Made by a program: the position numbers and the translations under genes
The notes under the pieces: model-generated
What the model saw: the letters and a program-made list of their open reading frames with translations, nothing else
What the model was told of the DNA's origin: nothing
Databases searched by the model: none
In this document: positions 1 through 7,939 of the stretch, piece after piece
Layout: each line of letters opens with the position of its first letter
Position numbering within the stretch: position 1 is the first letter of the stretch
Origin: Halobacillus aidingensis
GTDB taxonomy: Bacteria; Bacillota; Bacilli; Bacillales; Halobacillaceae
Reading direction: 5' to 3'
Length of the DNA: 35,798 nt
Assembly (NCBI RefSeq): GCF_900104185.1
Contig: NZ_FNIZ01000019.1
Location: forward strand, 53,907-89,704

Positions 1-226
1 GATAAAGGAAACACGAAGAACGGAGTGATTCGATGTTGACTTATCGTACAGAAGCGAGGGAAGTCTCACTAGCCGCTAGGCGCCGGAACCGGATACATAA
101 GAGGAAAAAAGTGCAGGGTGAGACCCCACAGAACGAAGCCCGAGGAGGCTCACCGCGCTCCCGCGGAAAGCGACTCATTCCCCGCAGCCCCATCCACTCC
201 ATAACATCTCGAAACTGAGTCTTCAA
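1..226 (+). repeat. Composite dispersed repeat, copy 1 (left end cut by window)
   Basis: Bases 1-95 are identical to 10941-11035. Bases 96-226 are then related but diverged from 11036-11170, sharing the GAGACCCC core, a GAGGAGG core, the GGAAAGCGA core and an ACATCTCGAAAC tail. The first part (module A) holds nested palindromes such as CTAGCCGCTAG and GGCGCC. The second (module B) is the GC-rich intergenic repeat type common in Bacillaceae. Short open frames cross it, but both strands are equally open and nothing resembles a ribosome site, so I read it as non-coding. A mobile non-autonomous element or a structured RNA are both possible. Confidence 0.8.
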
Positions 227-367
227 CAGTACTGCTATAATTATTAATAACGAATGTTGACAATCCGATCCTGCGACGGGAATAGGAGCAGGAGTCCGCC
301 TTGAGGATGATGAAGATTTTTCCAAAGTCTATTACACTAATACTATCAAAACCTTAGGAGGAATCAT

Positions 368-2149
368 GTGAAGAACACGGTGATGAAAAAATGGGATTTG
401 GAGCGTCTCTTTCCTGACGGGCTTGAACATGCACTGCTCTCTAAAAATGAACAAATAGGAACACTTCAAGAGCAGATAAAGAACTCTAAAACTCCTGAAA
501 ACTTTAGAGATTTTCTTTTCATTGTAGAAGGAGTACAAGAACTTTACTCCGATGTTTTTGCCATCGATGAATATGCAATCTGCCTATCCTCACAGGATGT
601 TCATGATGAGAGTGGCCACTACGTTATGGATCAAAGTCAACGGTTAAAAGCAAAAATGGAAACCCTGCTGCTGACATTCAACCACTATATCGCAGCGATT
701 GATGAATCTTCCTGGCATCAATGGATTCAAGCAGAGGAACTGGCTGAGATCCGCACTTCTTTAATGGAACGGAGAAAACAGGTGAAAGATCGGTTAGCCC
801 CTGAATTGGAACAGGCCATCCACACATTGTCCATGAATGGTTTTGAAGGATGGGAAGATCTTTATGAGCAGGAATTTGCCCGCCTTCGAGTACCTGTGGA
901 GGAAAATGGTGAGCGAAAAGAACTGTCGTTCGATATGGCGTTCATGAAAGCGATGTTATCCAAGGATCGTTCTGTCAGGGCTTCCATTGCATCGTCCATC
1001 ATTGAGGTTTGCAAACAGAATCAGGAAAGGTTTGCCCTTATCTTTAACCATTTCTCCGGTTTCCGGAATGATTTATATGAGTTGAGAGGCTGGACGAATC
1101 CACTTAAAGAAATGTATGAACAGAACAGAATTTCGGAATCCTCCGTCAACAGCATGATGAAAGCATTACATGAGCATAAGGACCTTTTATATCGATTCTT
1201 AATAAGGAAAGCACAGGTCGACAGCATCCAAAAACCGGACTGGTATGATTTATATGCACCTTCTTTCACTACTAAGACTACACTTACATATGAAGAGGCA
1301 ACGGAAATTGTGATCAAACAGTTCTCCCGATATAGTCAGAAACTCGGAGACTTCGCCAAACAAGCCTTCCATGATGGATGGGTGGATGCGGAGCCACATG
1401 AAAACAAGCGCCATGGTGCCTTTTGTGCATCGTTTCCGAATGCGAAAGAAAGCCGCGTGCTCCTTTCCTTCCAAGGAACGTATCAGGATGTTGTAACAAT
1501 GGCTCATGAACTTGGACATGCCTACCACAATACGTTGCTCCATGAACAACCCGGCTTCGCCCAGCATGCAGGGACAGGGCTTGCAGAAACAGCGTCCACG
1601 TTCGCGGAAAATCTTGTATTGGACGCTGCCATTGATTTGGCAGAAACGGAAGAAGACGCCCTTTCCCTCTTAGAAATGAAAATCATCAACGGACTAAAAT
1701 ACACCACGTTCATTCCAGCTAAATTTGAATTTGAAAAGGATTTTTATGAAAAACGGAAACAAGGAAAGCTTTCCTCTTCAGAGATCATCGATTTGATGGA
1801 AGCAAAAGAACGGGAATGGTTCGGAGATCATCTGGAACATGTGAATGCTTATAATTGGATGAGCATCCCTCATTTTTATGATACCGAGAAAGCTTTTTAT
1901 AACCTTCCCTACACAATCGGATATCTGTTTAGTAATGGGATTTACTCACAATACAAAGAAAGTCCAAAGTCATTCCCTGAGAAGTACGATGGCCTTTTAA
2001 GTCATTCGGGGGATCTGCCGATGGATGAGCTTTGTGCAGACTTCCTTGGTCAGGACCTTAACAAGCAGACGTTCTGGAACGAGTCTTTCCGTCCCTTAAA
2101 GGATGCGATTGAAGAATACATCACAAGAACAGAAAGCTATGTATCGTAA
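368..2149 (+). CDS. M3 family oligoendopeptidase (PepF-like)
   Basis: A 593-residue zinc metallopeptidase, the usual length for oligoendopeptidase F relatives, expected to cleave short peptides in the cytoplasm. The HExxH zinc site is HELGH at residues 380-384, within a conserved MAHELGHAYHN stretch. The downstream glutamate-rich helix (GLAETASTFAEN) supplies the third zinc ligand typical of M3 enzymes. The start is the GTG at 368, seven bases after a clean AGGAGG; an in-frame ATG lies at 383. It stands alone, with the composite repeat upstream and a 21-bp repeat array and terminator downstream. No signal peptide is visible. The family call is secure; the substrate is unknown. Confidence 0.93.
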   Translation: MKNTVMKKWDLERLFPDGLEHALLSKNEQIGTLQEQIKNSKTPENFRDFLFIVEGVQELYSDVFAIDEYAICLSSQDVHDESGHYVMDQSQRLKAKMETLLLTFNHYIAAIDESSWHQWIQAEELAEIRTSLMERRKQVKDRLAPELEQAIHTLSMNGFEGWEDLYEQEFARLRVPVEENGERKELSFDMAFMKAMLSKDRSVRASIASSIIEVCKQNQERFALIFNHFSGFRNDLYELRGWTNPLKEMYEQNRISESSVNSMMKALHEHKDLLYRFLIRKAQVDSIQKPDWYDLYAPSFTTKTTLTYEEATEIVIKQFSRYSQKLGDFAKQAFHDGWVDAEPHENKRHGAFCASFPNAKESRVLLSFQGTYQDVVTMAHELGHAYHNTLLHEQPGFAQHAGTGLAETASTFAENLVLDAAIDLAETEEDALSLLEMKIINGLKYTTFIPAKFEFEKDFYEKRKQGKLSSSEIIDLMEAKEREWFGDHLEHVNAYNWMSIPHFYDTEKAFYNLPYTIGYLFSNGIYSQYKESPKSFPEKYDGLLSHSGDLPMDELCADFLGQDLNKQTFWNESFRPLKDAIEEYITRTESYVS

Positions 2150-2186
2150 AAATGATGTTCCGCTGCTCAACCTATACTCTAATACT

Positions 2187-2298
2187 GATAAAATCATGAA
2201 AGTCACTGATAAAAGTACAAAAGTCACCGATAAAAGCCCGGAAGTCGCTGATAAAAACCCGAAACCTACCGATAAAAGCTTAAAACCAACCGATAAGA
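2187..2298 (+). repeat. Tandem array, 21-bp period, six units
   Basis: The core GATAAAA (GATAAGA in the last unit) recurs at 2187, 2208, 2229, 2250, 2271 and 2292, exactly every 21 bases, with partly conserved spacers of the type AGTCACC or CCTACC. Because 21 is divisible by three, one frame reads as a repeated seven-residue TDKS/TDKN peptide. That frame has no ribosome site and starts inside the peptidase gene. The array lies between the peptidase stop and the terminator. I treat it as a non-coding minisatellite. Confidence 0.8.
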
Positions 2299-2348
2299 AT
2301 GCACACGATCATTAGTATGCAACTTAAACTCTAAAGGAATCCATAGGT

Positions 2349-2391
2349 AAAGAAGCGAACCAGGTGCAAAGTGTCCCCGGTTCGCTTCTTT
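2349..2391. terminator. Bidirectional terminator
   Basis: A perfect 13-bp inverted repeat (2349-2361 with 2379-2391, AAGAAGCGAACC type) with a 17-base loop and T-rich flanks on the plus side. It lies between the convergent peptidase and DinB genes and can serve both. Confidence 0.85.
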
Positions 2392-2419
2392 TAATCAATA
2401 TGTTAATTTTCACATTCAA

Positions 2420-2953
2420 TCATTTTTTCAGAGTTTCTATTTTTTGTTTCTTCGAACGGATCATCGCTCGAATTTGTCCCCGATGGCTGATTTCATCTTC
2501 CATGACATGAAACCAGAGGTAGTAAGGGTTGTATTTCACTCCGTTCGGCCAGGAGCGTTCCTCAAACAGCCAATCATCGTCCTTTTCTTTCAAGTATTCA
2601 AGCGTCATATCTCTCGTCGTCTCCAGGAGATCCAAATAGTCGTCCACCGTTAAAGAATGGAATTTCGCGCGGGCCCTGCTCCCCAGTTCAAGTGCCGCTC
2701 CCCATTCTTCCTCTTCATCTGAAGTTAAATCCCTCTCTTCAAAACTGATGACCTGATGGACAAACTCAATCGCTGCCATATGGGAGAGAAGCATACCAAT
2801 GGAGTTTCCATCGGTTTCGCACTCATCAAGTTCTTCCTGCGTGAGGTCCGCTACTTCCTGGATCGTCACCGCACGTGCATGTTCAAGCATACATACGAGT
2901 TCCCCGATCTTTTCAGAAAAACCTTTTTCTGATTGAACTTGATAAGAAATCAT
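2420..2953 (-). CDS. DinB-fold protein (DUF664-like)
   Basis: A 177-residue four-helix-bundle protein of the DinB/YfiT superfamily. Family-type histidines sit in a first helix (LLSHMAAIEFVHQ) and in the C-terminal helix (WFHVMEDEISHRGQI), the latter being the classic DinB HxxxxxxHRGQ signature. Members bind a divalent metal through three histidines, and some act as bacillithiol or mycothiol S-transferases; the reaction here is unknown. The start ATG follows AGGAGGAAG closely. It appears monocistronic, facing the peptidase across a shared terminator. A second, different DinB protein is encoded at 11826-12311. Confidence 0.85.
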   Translation of the reverse strand: MISYQVQSEKGFSEKIGELVCMLEHARAVTIQEVADLTQEELDECETDGNSIGMLLSHMAAIEFVHQVISFEERDLTSDEEEEWGAALELGSRARAKFHSLTVDDYLDLLETTRDMTLEYLKEKDDDWLFEERSWPNGVKYNPYYLWFHVMEDEISHRGQIRAMIRSKKQKIETLKK

Positions 2954-3209
2954 GAAAACTTCCTCCTCTTCTTTTTTACATTTTCTCAGGTTTTGAGCCT
3001 ACATTCTTTGTTTTTTTACAGGCTCCTTAAACATATTCGACACTTTTATGTCTGAACCTTCTTCAAAACTTGGAGACCCTCGAATATTGTAGATATTTTT
3101 GTTGTTTAATCTTGTTTAAATGACGGTATATGCTAAGTATGAACAAAGCGGTGATGTCTGTTCGTCAATAACTTGCTAGCTCCATTAAATTCTGAGGAGG
3201 AAACAAAAA

Positions 3210-3311
3210 ATGAACATTAAAGTGGGCATTTGGAACAAGTTGACAAACCAAGACAAGATGACCCTATTAAAAGCCGTAAGCCAACACTCTCTTACAAAAA
3301 AATCAGCGTAA
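3210..3311 (+). CDS. Small 33-residue protein, unknown
   Basis: The ATG at 3210 follows an ideal TGAGGAGG ribosome site (3194-3200) with nine bases of A-rich spacing. The frame runs 33 codons, starts MNIKVGIWNKL and ends LTKKSA. A rho-independent terminator follows at 3398-3421, so this looks like an independent transcription unit. The peptide is basic and mostly polar, with no clear membrane segment or signal peptide. I do not recognise a family. The strong ribosome site and private terminator are the main arguments that it is translated; a leader-peptide role is the alternative, but no linked downstream gene sits before the terminator. Confidence 0.6.
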   Translation: MNIKVGIWNKLTNQDKMTLLKAVSQHSLTKKSA

Positions 3312-3397
3312 ATATACACAGCCTTCCACAAAACTCTCTTCATTCCATCGCCATACTTTCCATCACAACCCGAAAGCAGCCTCTATAACCTTCTGAC

Positions 3398-3421
3398 AAA
3401 ACCTGCATAGGCAGGTTTTTT
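3398..3421 (+). terminator. Rho-independent terminator
   Basis: The stem AAAACCTGC/GCAGGTTTT has a four-base ATAG loop and runs into six T residues. It closes the small-protein unit and insulates the glycosyltransferase operon. Confidence 0.8.
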
Positions 3422-3557
3422 GTCGTTCTCTTCTTTTGTCAATCTCATGTAAAGTTGTGTTCCATTCTACCCTCTCCTGCATAAACCCTTTTTCCAGCGA
3501 ATAGATAAGTACCGAAGGACAGGGAGCAACGTTTTTCGGTTAAAGGGGGAATGGAAC

Positions 3558-4700
3558 ATGAAAGTGGCGATTTTCACAGATACGTATGTACCACAAGTCA
3601 ATGGAGTCGCTCGTACATTACAACGGTGGACCGGATATCTTGAAAAGAAACGCATCCCTTACAGGGTGTATGCTCCAGACATGAGAAGTAAGGAGGAGTA
3701 TATCGATCATATCCACAGATTTAACAGCGTCCCATTCTGGCTATACCCAGAATGCCGTCTTGCCCTTCCTAATCTAATCAAAATCAAAAGAGACCTTGAA
3801 GTTTTCCGGCCCGACCTGATCCATATCGCCACTCCTTTCAACATCGGACTTGCGGGACTGCATTTCGGTAAGAAGATGGACATTCCACTCGTGGGTTCTT
3901 ATCATACGCATTTCGATCAATATTTAGACTATTATAAATTATCTTTCCTCTCCCCTTTTGTCTGGAAATATATGCAATGGTTTCATCAGTCCTTCAAAAA
4001 AACCCTTGTCCCTTCCCTTCATACGAAAAGAGAATTAGAGCTTCACGGCCTTCATAATATCGGACTATGGCAGAGGGGTGTGGACCATCAACTCTTTTCT
4101 CCCGATCACAATGATGGCAGCGTGAGAAATCAGTTTGAAATCGACGCGCCTATTCTATTAACCTATGTCGGACGTCTTGCGCCGGAAAAGGGATTGGATA
4201 CCCTCATGAATGTGGCCAAAACCCTCCCCCATCATATGAATAAAAACATTCACTGGCTCATCGTAGGAGACGGCCCCTTAAAGAATCATCTTCGATCGGT
4301 GGCCCCACAGAACATGACGTTCGCGGGCTATCAGGATGGAGAAAGCCTTGCCCGCATTTACGCATCTTCTACGTTATTCATTTTTCCTTCAGCCACGGAA
4401 ACGTTTGGGAACGTCGTTCTTGAATCCCTATCCTCAGGAACACCTGTAGTCGCGGCAAACGCAGGTGGCGTAAAAGAAATTGTGAGCCATGGAAAGACAG
4501 GCTTGTTATGTACACCTTACAATCCTCTCTCTTTCACTCAAGGAATCTTAGGTCTTCTTTCTGATCCAGAAAAACTGGCATCGATGAGGAAACAGGCGCG
4601 GCAAGAGGCGCTCGATAGATCATGGGAAGAAATATTCGAACAACTGATCAGAGATTACAAAGATGCGATCGGCGAAGTGAAGCTCGCCTCTTTCGCTTAG
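3558..4700 (+). CDS. Glycosyltransferase family 4 (GT-B fold)
   Basis: A 380-residue retaining glycosyltransferase of the GT4 family, similar in layout to MgtA/PimB-type mannosyl- or glucuronosyl-lipid synthases. The N-terminal domain opens MKVAIFTDTYVPQVNGV, with the glycine-containing acceptor loop. The sugar-nucleotide domain carries GRLAPEKG (205-212), GDGP (237-240) and the EX7E motif (E281 to E289, ETFGNVVLE). There is no signal peptide; it should act at the inner face of the membrane. The ribosome site is AGGGGGA before ATG 3558. It is followed after 18 bases by UDP-glucose dehydrogenase, which suggests that the donor is UDP-glucuronate. That is inference; the sequence alone does not fix the sugar. 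Confidence 0.88.
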   Translation: MKVAIFTDTYVPQVNGVARTLQRWTGYLEKKRIPYRVYAPDMRSKEEYIDHIHRFNSVPFWLYPECRLALPNLIKIKRDLEVFRPDLIHIATPFNIGLAGLHFGKKMDIPLVGSYHTHFDQYLDYYKLSFLSPFVWKYMQWFHQSFKKTLVPSLHTKRELELHGLHNIGLWQRGVDHQLFSPDHNDGSVRNQFEIDAPILLTYVGRLAPEKGLDTLMNVAKTLPHHMNKNIHWLIVGDGPLKNHLRSVAPQNMTFAGYQDGESLARIYASSTLFIFPSATETFGNVVLESLSSGTPVVAANAGGVKEIVSHGKTGLLCTPYNPLSFTQGILGLLSDPEKLASMRKQARQEALDRSWEEIFEQLIRDYKDAIGEVKLASFA

Positions 4701-4718
4701 GGACAGGAGAAGATGAGT

Positions 4719-6035
4719 ATGAAAAAAATCGCTGTCATCGGTACAGGTTATGTCGGATTGGTCACTGGAACGTGCCTTGCGAGTCTCGGTCATAAAGTCA
4801 CTTGCGTGGATATTGATGAAAAAAGAATATCCTCCTTACAAGATGGACATTGTCCTCTCCATGAGCCCGGTCTCTCCCCTTTAATGCAATCCAATCTCCT
4901 TGAAAATCGTCTGCAATTCACGACGGTCCTGGAAGAAGCCGTTCAAGGGGCAGAAGCCATTTTCATCGCCGTCGGAACACCGGAGAACAAAGACGGGTCG
5001 GCTGATCTTTCTTATGTAAAGAATGCCATCGAAAACCTCTCCCTCTATATCAACGATGGAACACTGATCATCATCAAAAGTACGGTCCCACCTGGAACCA
5101 ATCAAAAAGTACGTTCATGGATGCAGGCCCGTTCTGAACGAACATTCCATGTCGTATCCAATCCAGAGTTTCTTAGAGAAGGATCTGCTCTTAATGATTT
5201 CTTTTATGGAGACCGCATTGTCATCGGCTCTACAGACTCAAAAGCAGGACAATTCCTTGAAGAAATCTACAGCAAACTCAAAACTCCCCGATTGCTTACA
5301 GACCCTTTAAGTGCGGAAATGATCAAATATGCATCCAATGCTTTTTTAGCGACGAAAATCAGTTTCATCAATGAAATATCTTCCATTTGTGAAAAGTTAG
5401 GCGGTGATATAGAGCAAGTAGCACAAGGAATGGGAATGGACAGCCGCATAGGGGAACAATTCCTGCGTGCAGGAATCGGATTTGGCGGATCATGTTTTCC
5501 AAAAGACACGAAAGCACTGGTCCAGGTCGCAAAGGAAACCGCTCATCCCTTCAATCTCCTGTCTACGGTCATGGATGTAAATGAAAGACAAAAGAACCTT
5601 TTGATTGAAAAAGCCTTAAAACGCTATGGAAGCTTGAAAGGGAAGAACGTGGCGGTCCTTGGACTTGCTTTTAAACCGAATACCGATGATATCCGTGAAT
5701 CTCCGGCCGTTTCGCTGATCCAACGTCTCCAACAACTCGAGGCCAATCCAACCGCTTATGACCCTGTCGTCAAAAGCATCCCCTTCTGTCCTGTCAGTGA
5801 TTCAATCCATGAGGTCTTAACAGGTGCCGACTTTGCGATGATCTGCACCGAGTGGTCTTCGATTTGTGACTTATCTTTAGACGTATATGAAACTACCATG
5901 AAGAGAGCTGTGCTATTTGATGGCCGCAACTGTTATGCACCAGAGGACTTTGAAGGTAGAAACATCGAGTACCATTCTGTAGGGCGGCAAGCGTATGAGG
6001 GGCTCCGGGAAAATAAAAAGACACACAAGCATTAA
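4719..6035 (+). CDS. ugd: UDP-glucose 6-dehydrogenase
   Basis: A 438-residue enzyme that oxidises UDP-glucose to UDP-glucuronate with two NAD molecules. The Rossmann motif GTGYVG is at residues 8-13, the conserved lysine lies in EMIKYASNAFLA (about K203), and the catalytic cysteine is C259 in GFGGSCFPKDTKAL. Length and motif order match Ugd/TuaD proteins. I choose ATG 4719 over ATG 4713 because the AGGAG site at 4705-4709 is nine bases from 4719 but only three from 4713, and family members begin MKKIAVIGTGYVG. It is co-transcribed with the GT4 gene. No teichuronic acid or capsule genes are nearby, so glucuronate probably serves the partner transferase. Confidence 0.95.
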   Translation: MKKIAVIGTGYVGLVTGTCLASLGHKVTCVDIDEKRISSLQDGHCPLHEPGLSPLMQSNLLENRLQFTTVLEEAVQGAEAIFIAVGTPENKDGSADLSYVKNAIENLSLYINDGTLIIIKSTVPPGTNQKVRSWMQARSERTFHVVSNPEFLREGSALNDFFYGDRIVIGSTDSKAGQFLEEIYSKLKTPRLLTDPLSAEMIKYASNAFLATKISFINEISSICEKLGGDIEQVAQGMGMDSRIGEQFLRAGIGFGGSCFPKDTKALVQVAKETAHPFNLLSTVMDVNERQKNLLIEKALKRYGSLKGKNVAVLGLAFKPNTDDIRESPAVSLIQRLQQLEANPTAYDPVVKSIPFCPVSDSIHEVLTGADFAMICTEWSSICDLSLDVYETTMKRAVLFDGRNCYAPEDFEGRNIEYHSVGRQAYEGLRENKKTHKH

Positions 6036-6136
6036 GCTCTTATGAGGTCGCTCTTTCTACTCTCTTTCATGCTTGTTTATTTCAGCAATAAGATTTGACT
6101 TGTTCAAGATGACTTCTGCAAGCATCTTAAAAAATG

Positions 6137-6178
6137 AGGAGAACCTCAATGGATGTGTTCTTCCATTGAGGTTCTCCT
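6137..6178 (+). terminator. Terminator of the GT4-ugd operon
   Basis: A perfect 17-bp stem (6137-6153 with 6162-6178, AGGAGAACCTCAATGGA type) with an eight-base loop. The T-tract after it is weak (TTATTAG). Confidence 0.75.
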
Positions 6179-6277
6179 TATTAGATTGCCTCGAAGATGA
6201 TACTGGATAAGCCTATTCTCTCCTTCCCTTATCCACGATTGTTTTCCCTGAGATGTCACGTAGAAAAGCAACCATTT

Positions 6278-6305
6278 AGTTTACATAATATTAAACCAGT
6301 AAACT
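6278..6305. promoter_or_regulatory. Candidate operator for the MFS exporter
   Basis: An inverted repeat AGTTTAC-N14-GTAAACT, with a nested inner pair GTTTA-N8-TAAAC, lies 13 bases upstream of the -35 element of the exporter promoter. Such palindromes typically bind TetR or MarR regulators of drug pumps. No regulator gene is adjacent. Confidence 0.45.
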
Positions 6306-6317
6306 GAGTTGGATGAG

Positions 6318-6347
6318 TTGTCCTCTCATCATAGCGAGGAGTATAAT
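6318..6347 (+). promoter_or_regulatory. Sigma-A promoter of the MFS exporter
   Basis: TTGTCC at 6318-6323, an 18-base spacer and a perfect TATAAT at 6342-6347, followed by AGGAGG and ATG 6381. Confidence 0.6.
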
Positions 6348-6380
6348 GTTATATTAGTTGATTCATAGGAGGACGACATT

Positions 6381-7829
6381 ATGACATCCAAAGGCCCCAA
6401 CAAAGTGCTGATGGCAGCCCTTTTACTGGCTGGTTCCTTTATAACGATATTAAATCAGACGCTTATGATTACAGCCATTCCTCCCATTATGGATGAGATG
6501 AATGTGACAGCGAACTCAGCCCAGTGGCTGACTACCGTTTTCATGCTCGTGAACGGTGTGATGATCCCTGTCAGTGCTTTTCTTATTGAGCGATTTACAA
6601 CGAGACAGCTTTTCATATCTGCTATGAGTGTATTTGCATTCGGAACGATTCTTGGTGGACTGGCACTGAATTTCCCCCTTCTTCTTTTAGGCAGGGTCGT
6701 TCAGTCTGCTGGAGCAGGTGTAATGCTTCCTTTGATGCAGACGGTTTTTCTTATGATTTTTCCTGTCCATAAACGCGGGGCGGCAATGGGTTACATCGGA
6801 CTTGTCATTTCATTCGCACCTGCGATAGGACCGGCACTCAGCGGTTACATTACATCCGCCTACACGTGGAGATATCTATTCTGGATGATTTTACCTTTGG
6901 CCATTTTAATTATTGTTCTCGCCTACTTCATCCTGAAAAATGTAACCGAACTATCCTATCCTAAAGTCGATCCGATTTCCATCATCCTTTCATCCATAGG
7001 TTTCGGAGGACTTTTATACGGTTTCACACTAGCTGGAAACCAGGGATGGACGAGCATCGACACGGTAACCGTTTTGATCATCGGTGCCGTCACGTTGACG
7101 TTGTTCATTCGAAGACAGTTACGGATGCACCACCCGATGCTTGAGTTCCGTGTCTTCAAGTACCCGGTCTTTGCGATCACGACCGTCATCGCGATGATTA
7201 CTTTCTTAGGGTTGATCGGTGCAGAAACCTTGATTCCTTTATACATGCAGGACATGCGTGATTTTTCTGCCTTCGAATCCGGACTCGCCTTGCTTCCGGG
7301 AGCGGTCATCACAGCATTCATGTCACCGATCACCGGCCGTATTTTTGATAAAATAGGCGCACGTCTGCTTGCCGTTGTCGGACTCACGATTATTACAGGG
7401 GCCTCGCTCGCCTTTTCATTCTTGAATATCGAAACAACATTCACAGCAATCACTGTCTTGTACGCGATCCGGATGTTCGGGTTATCGATGGTCATGATGC
7501 CTGTGACGACGGCGGGATTGAACCAATTGCCTAAGAAACTTATTCCACACGGGGCTGCGATGAGCAACACGATGCGGATGGTAGCGGCATCAGTGGGTAC
7601 AGCGATCCTTGTCACAGTGATGACGACAACCGCTCAATCCGCCGAAAGCAATCCGTCGATCGATCACCCTTCGATTTACGGAGTGAATATCGCATTCTTC
7701 ATCGTCACGGCTTTGTCCCTTGCCGGGTTGGTTCTCGCTTTCTTCGTCAAACGGACCTATCCTCCTGATGAAGAGCAAGTAAATGAACCTGAAGCAAAGA
7801 GGGAAAATCAAAAAGCAGCAAACCACTAA
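6381..7829 (+). CDS. MFS multidrug exporter, DHA2 (EmrB/QacA) type
   Basis: A 482-residue proton-coupled exporter expected to have 14 membrane helices, as the DHA2 group does. The first segment (about 8-28) is followed by the antiporter-type motif A region, GRVVQSAGAGVMLPLMQ in helix 4, and a motif C-like stretch in helix 5 (FAPAIGPALSGYI), diagnostic of drug/proton antiporters. The C-terminal tail is short, charged and cytoplasmic. AGGAGG sits eight bases before the ATG. It is monocistronic, with a probable operator upstream and a strong terminator downstream. The substrate cannot be predicted. Confidence 0.92.
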   Translation: MTSKGPNKVLMAALLLAGSFITILNQTLMITAIPPIMDEMNVTANSAQWLTTVFMLVNGVMIPVSAFLIERFTTRQLFISAMSVFAFGTILGGLALNFPLLLLGRVVQSAGAGVMLPLMQTVFLMIFPVHKRGAAMGYIGLVISFAPAIGPALSGYITSAYTWRYLFWMILPLAILIIVLAYFILKNVTELSYPKVDPISIILSSIGFGGLLYGFTLAGNQGWTSIDTVTVLIIGAVTLTLFIRRQLRMHHPMLEFRVFKYPVFAITTVIAMITFLGLIGAETLIPLYMQDMRDFSAFESGLALLPGAVITAFMSPITGRIFDKIGARLLAVVGLTIITGASLAFSFLNIETTFTAITVLYAIRMFGLSMVMMPVTTAGLNQLPKKLIPHGAAMSNTMRMVAASVGTAILVTVMTTTAQSAESNPSIDHPSIYGVNIAFFIVTALSLAGLVLAFFVKRTYPPDEEQVNEPEAKRENQKAANH

Positions 7830-7900
7830 TAAGCAGTAGTCTCTATTAGAGCACTTTCTTTAATAGGGAAGAACTTCTCTTAAAAAAGCAGAACTAAACA

Positions 7901-7935
7901 AAAAAGGTTCCCTCATTCGATGAGGGAACCTTTTT
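7901..7935. terminator. Bidirectional terminator
   Basis: A perfect 15-bp stem, AAAAAGGTTCCCTCA with its complement, and a five-base loop between the convergent exporter and oxidoreductase genes. A and T tracts serve both directions. Confidence 0.9.
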
Positions 7936-7939
7936 GTGT

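Noticed and set aside
33-325. Overlapping open frames on both strands in the first repeat copy
   Set aside because: They lie in a dispersed repeat, lack ribosome sites and change frame between repeat copies.
2103-2315. 70-codon frame ending in TDKS/TDKN repeats
   Set aside because: It begins inside the peptidase gene out of frame with no ribosome site; the repeat looks like a DNA-level 21-bp array.
6956-7615. 219-codon frame antisense to the MFS exporter
   Set aside because: It is a mirror of a long membrane-protein gene with biased codons; no start signals and no domain.
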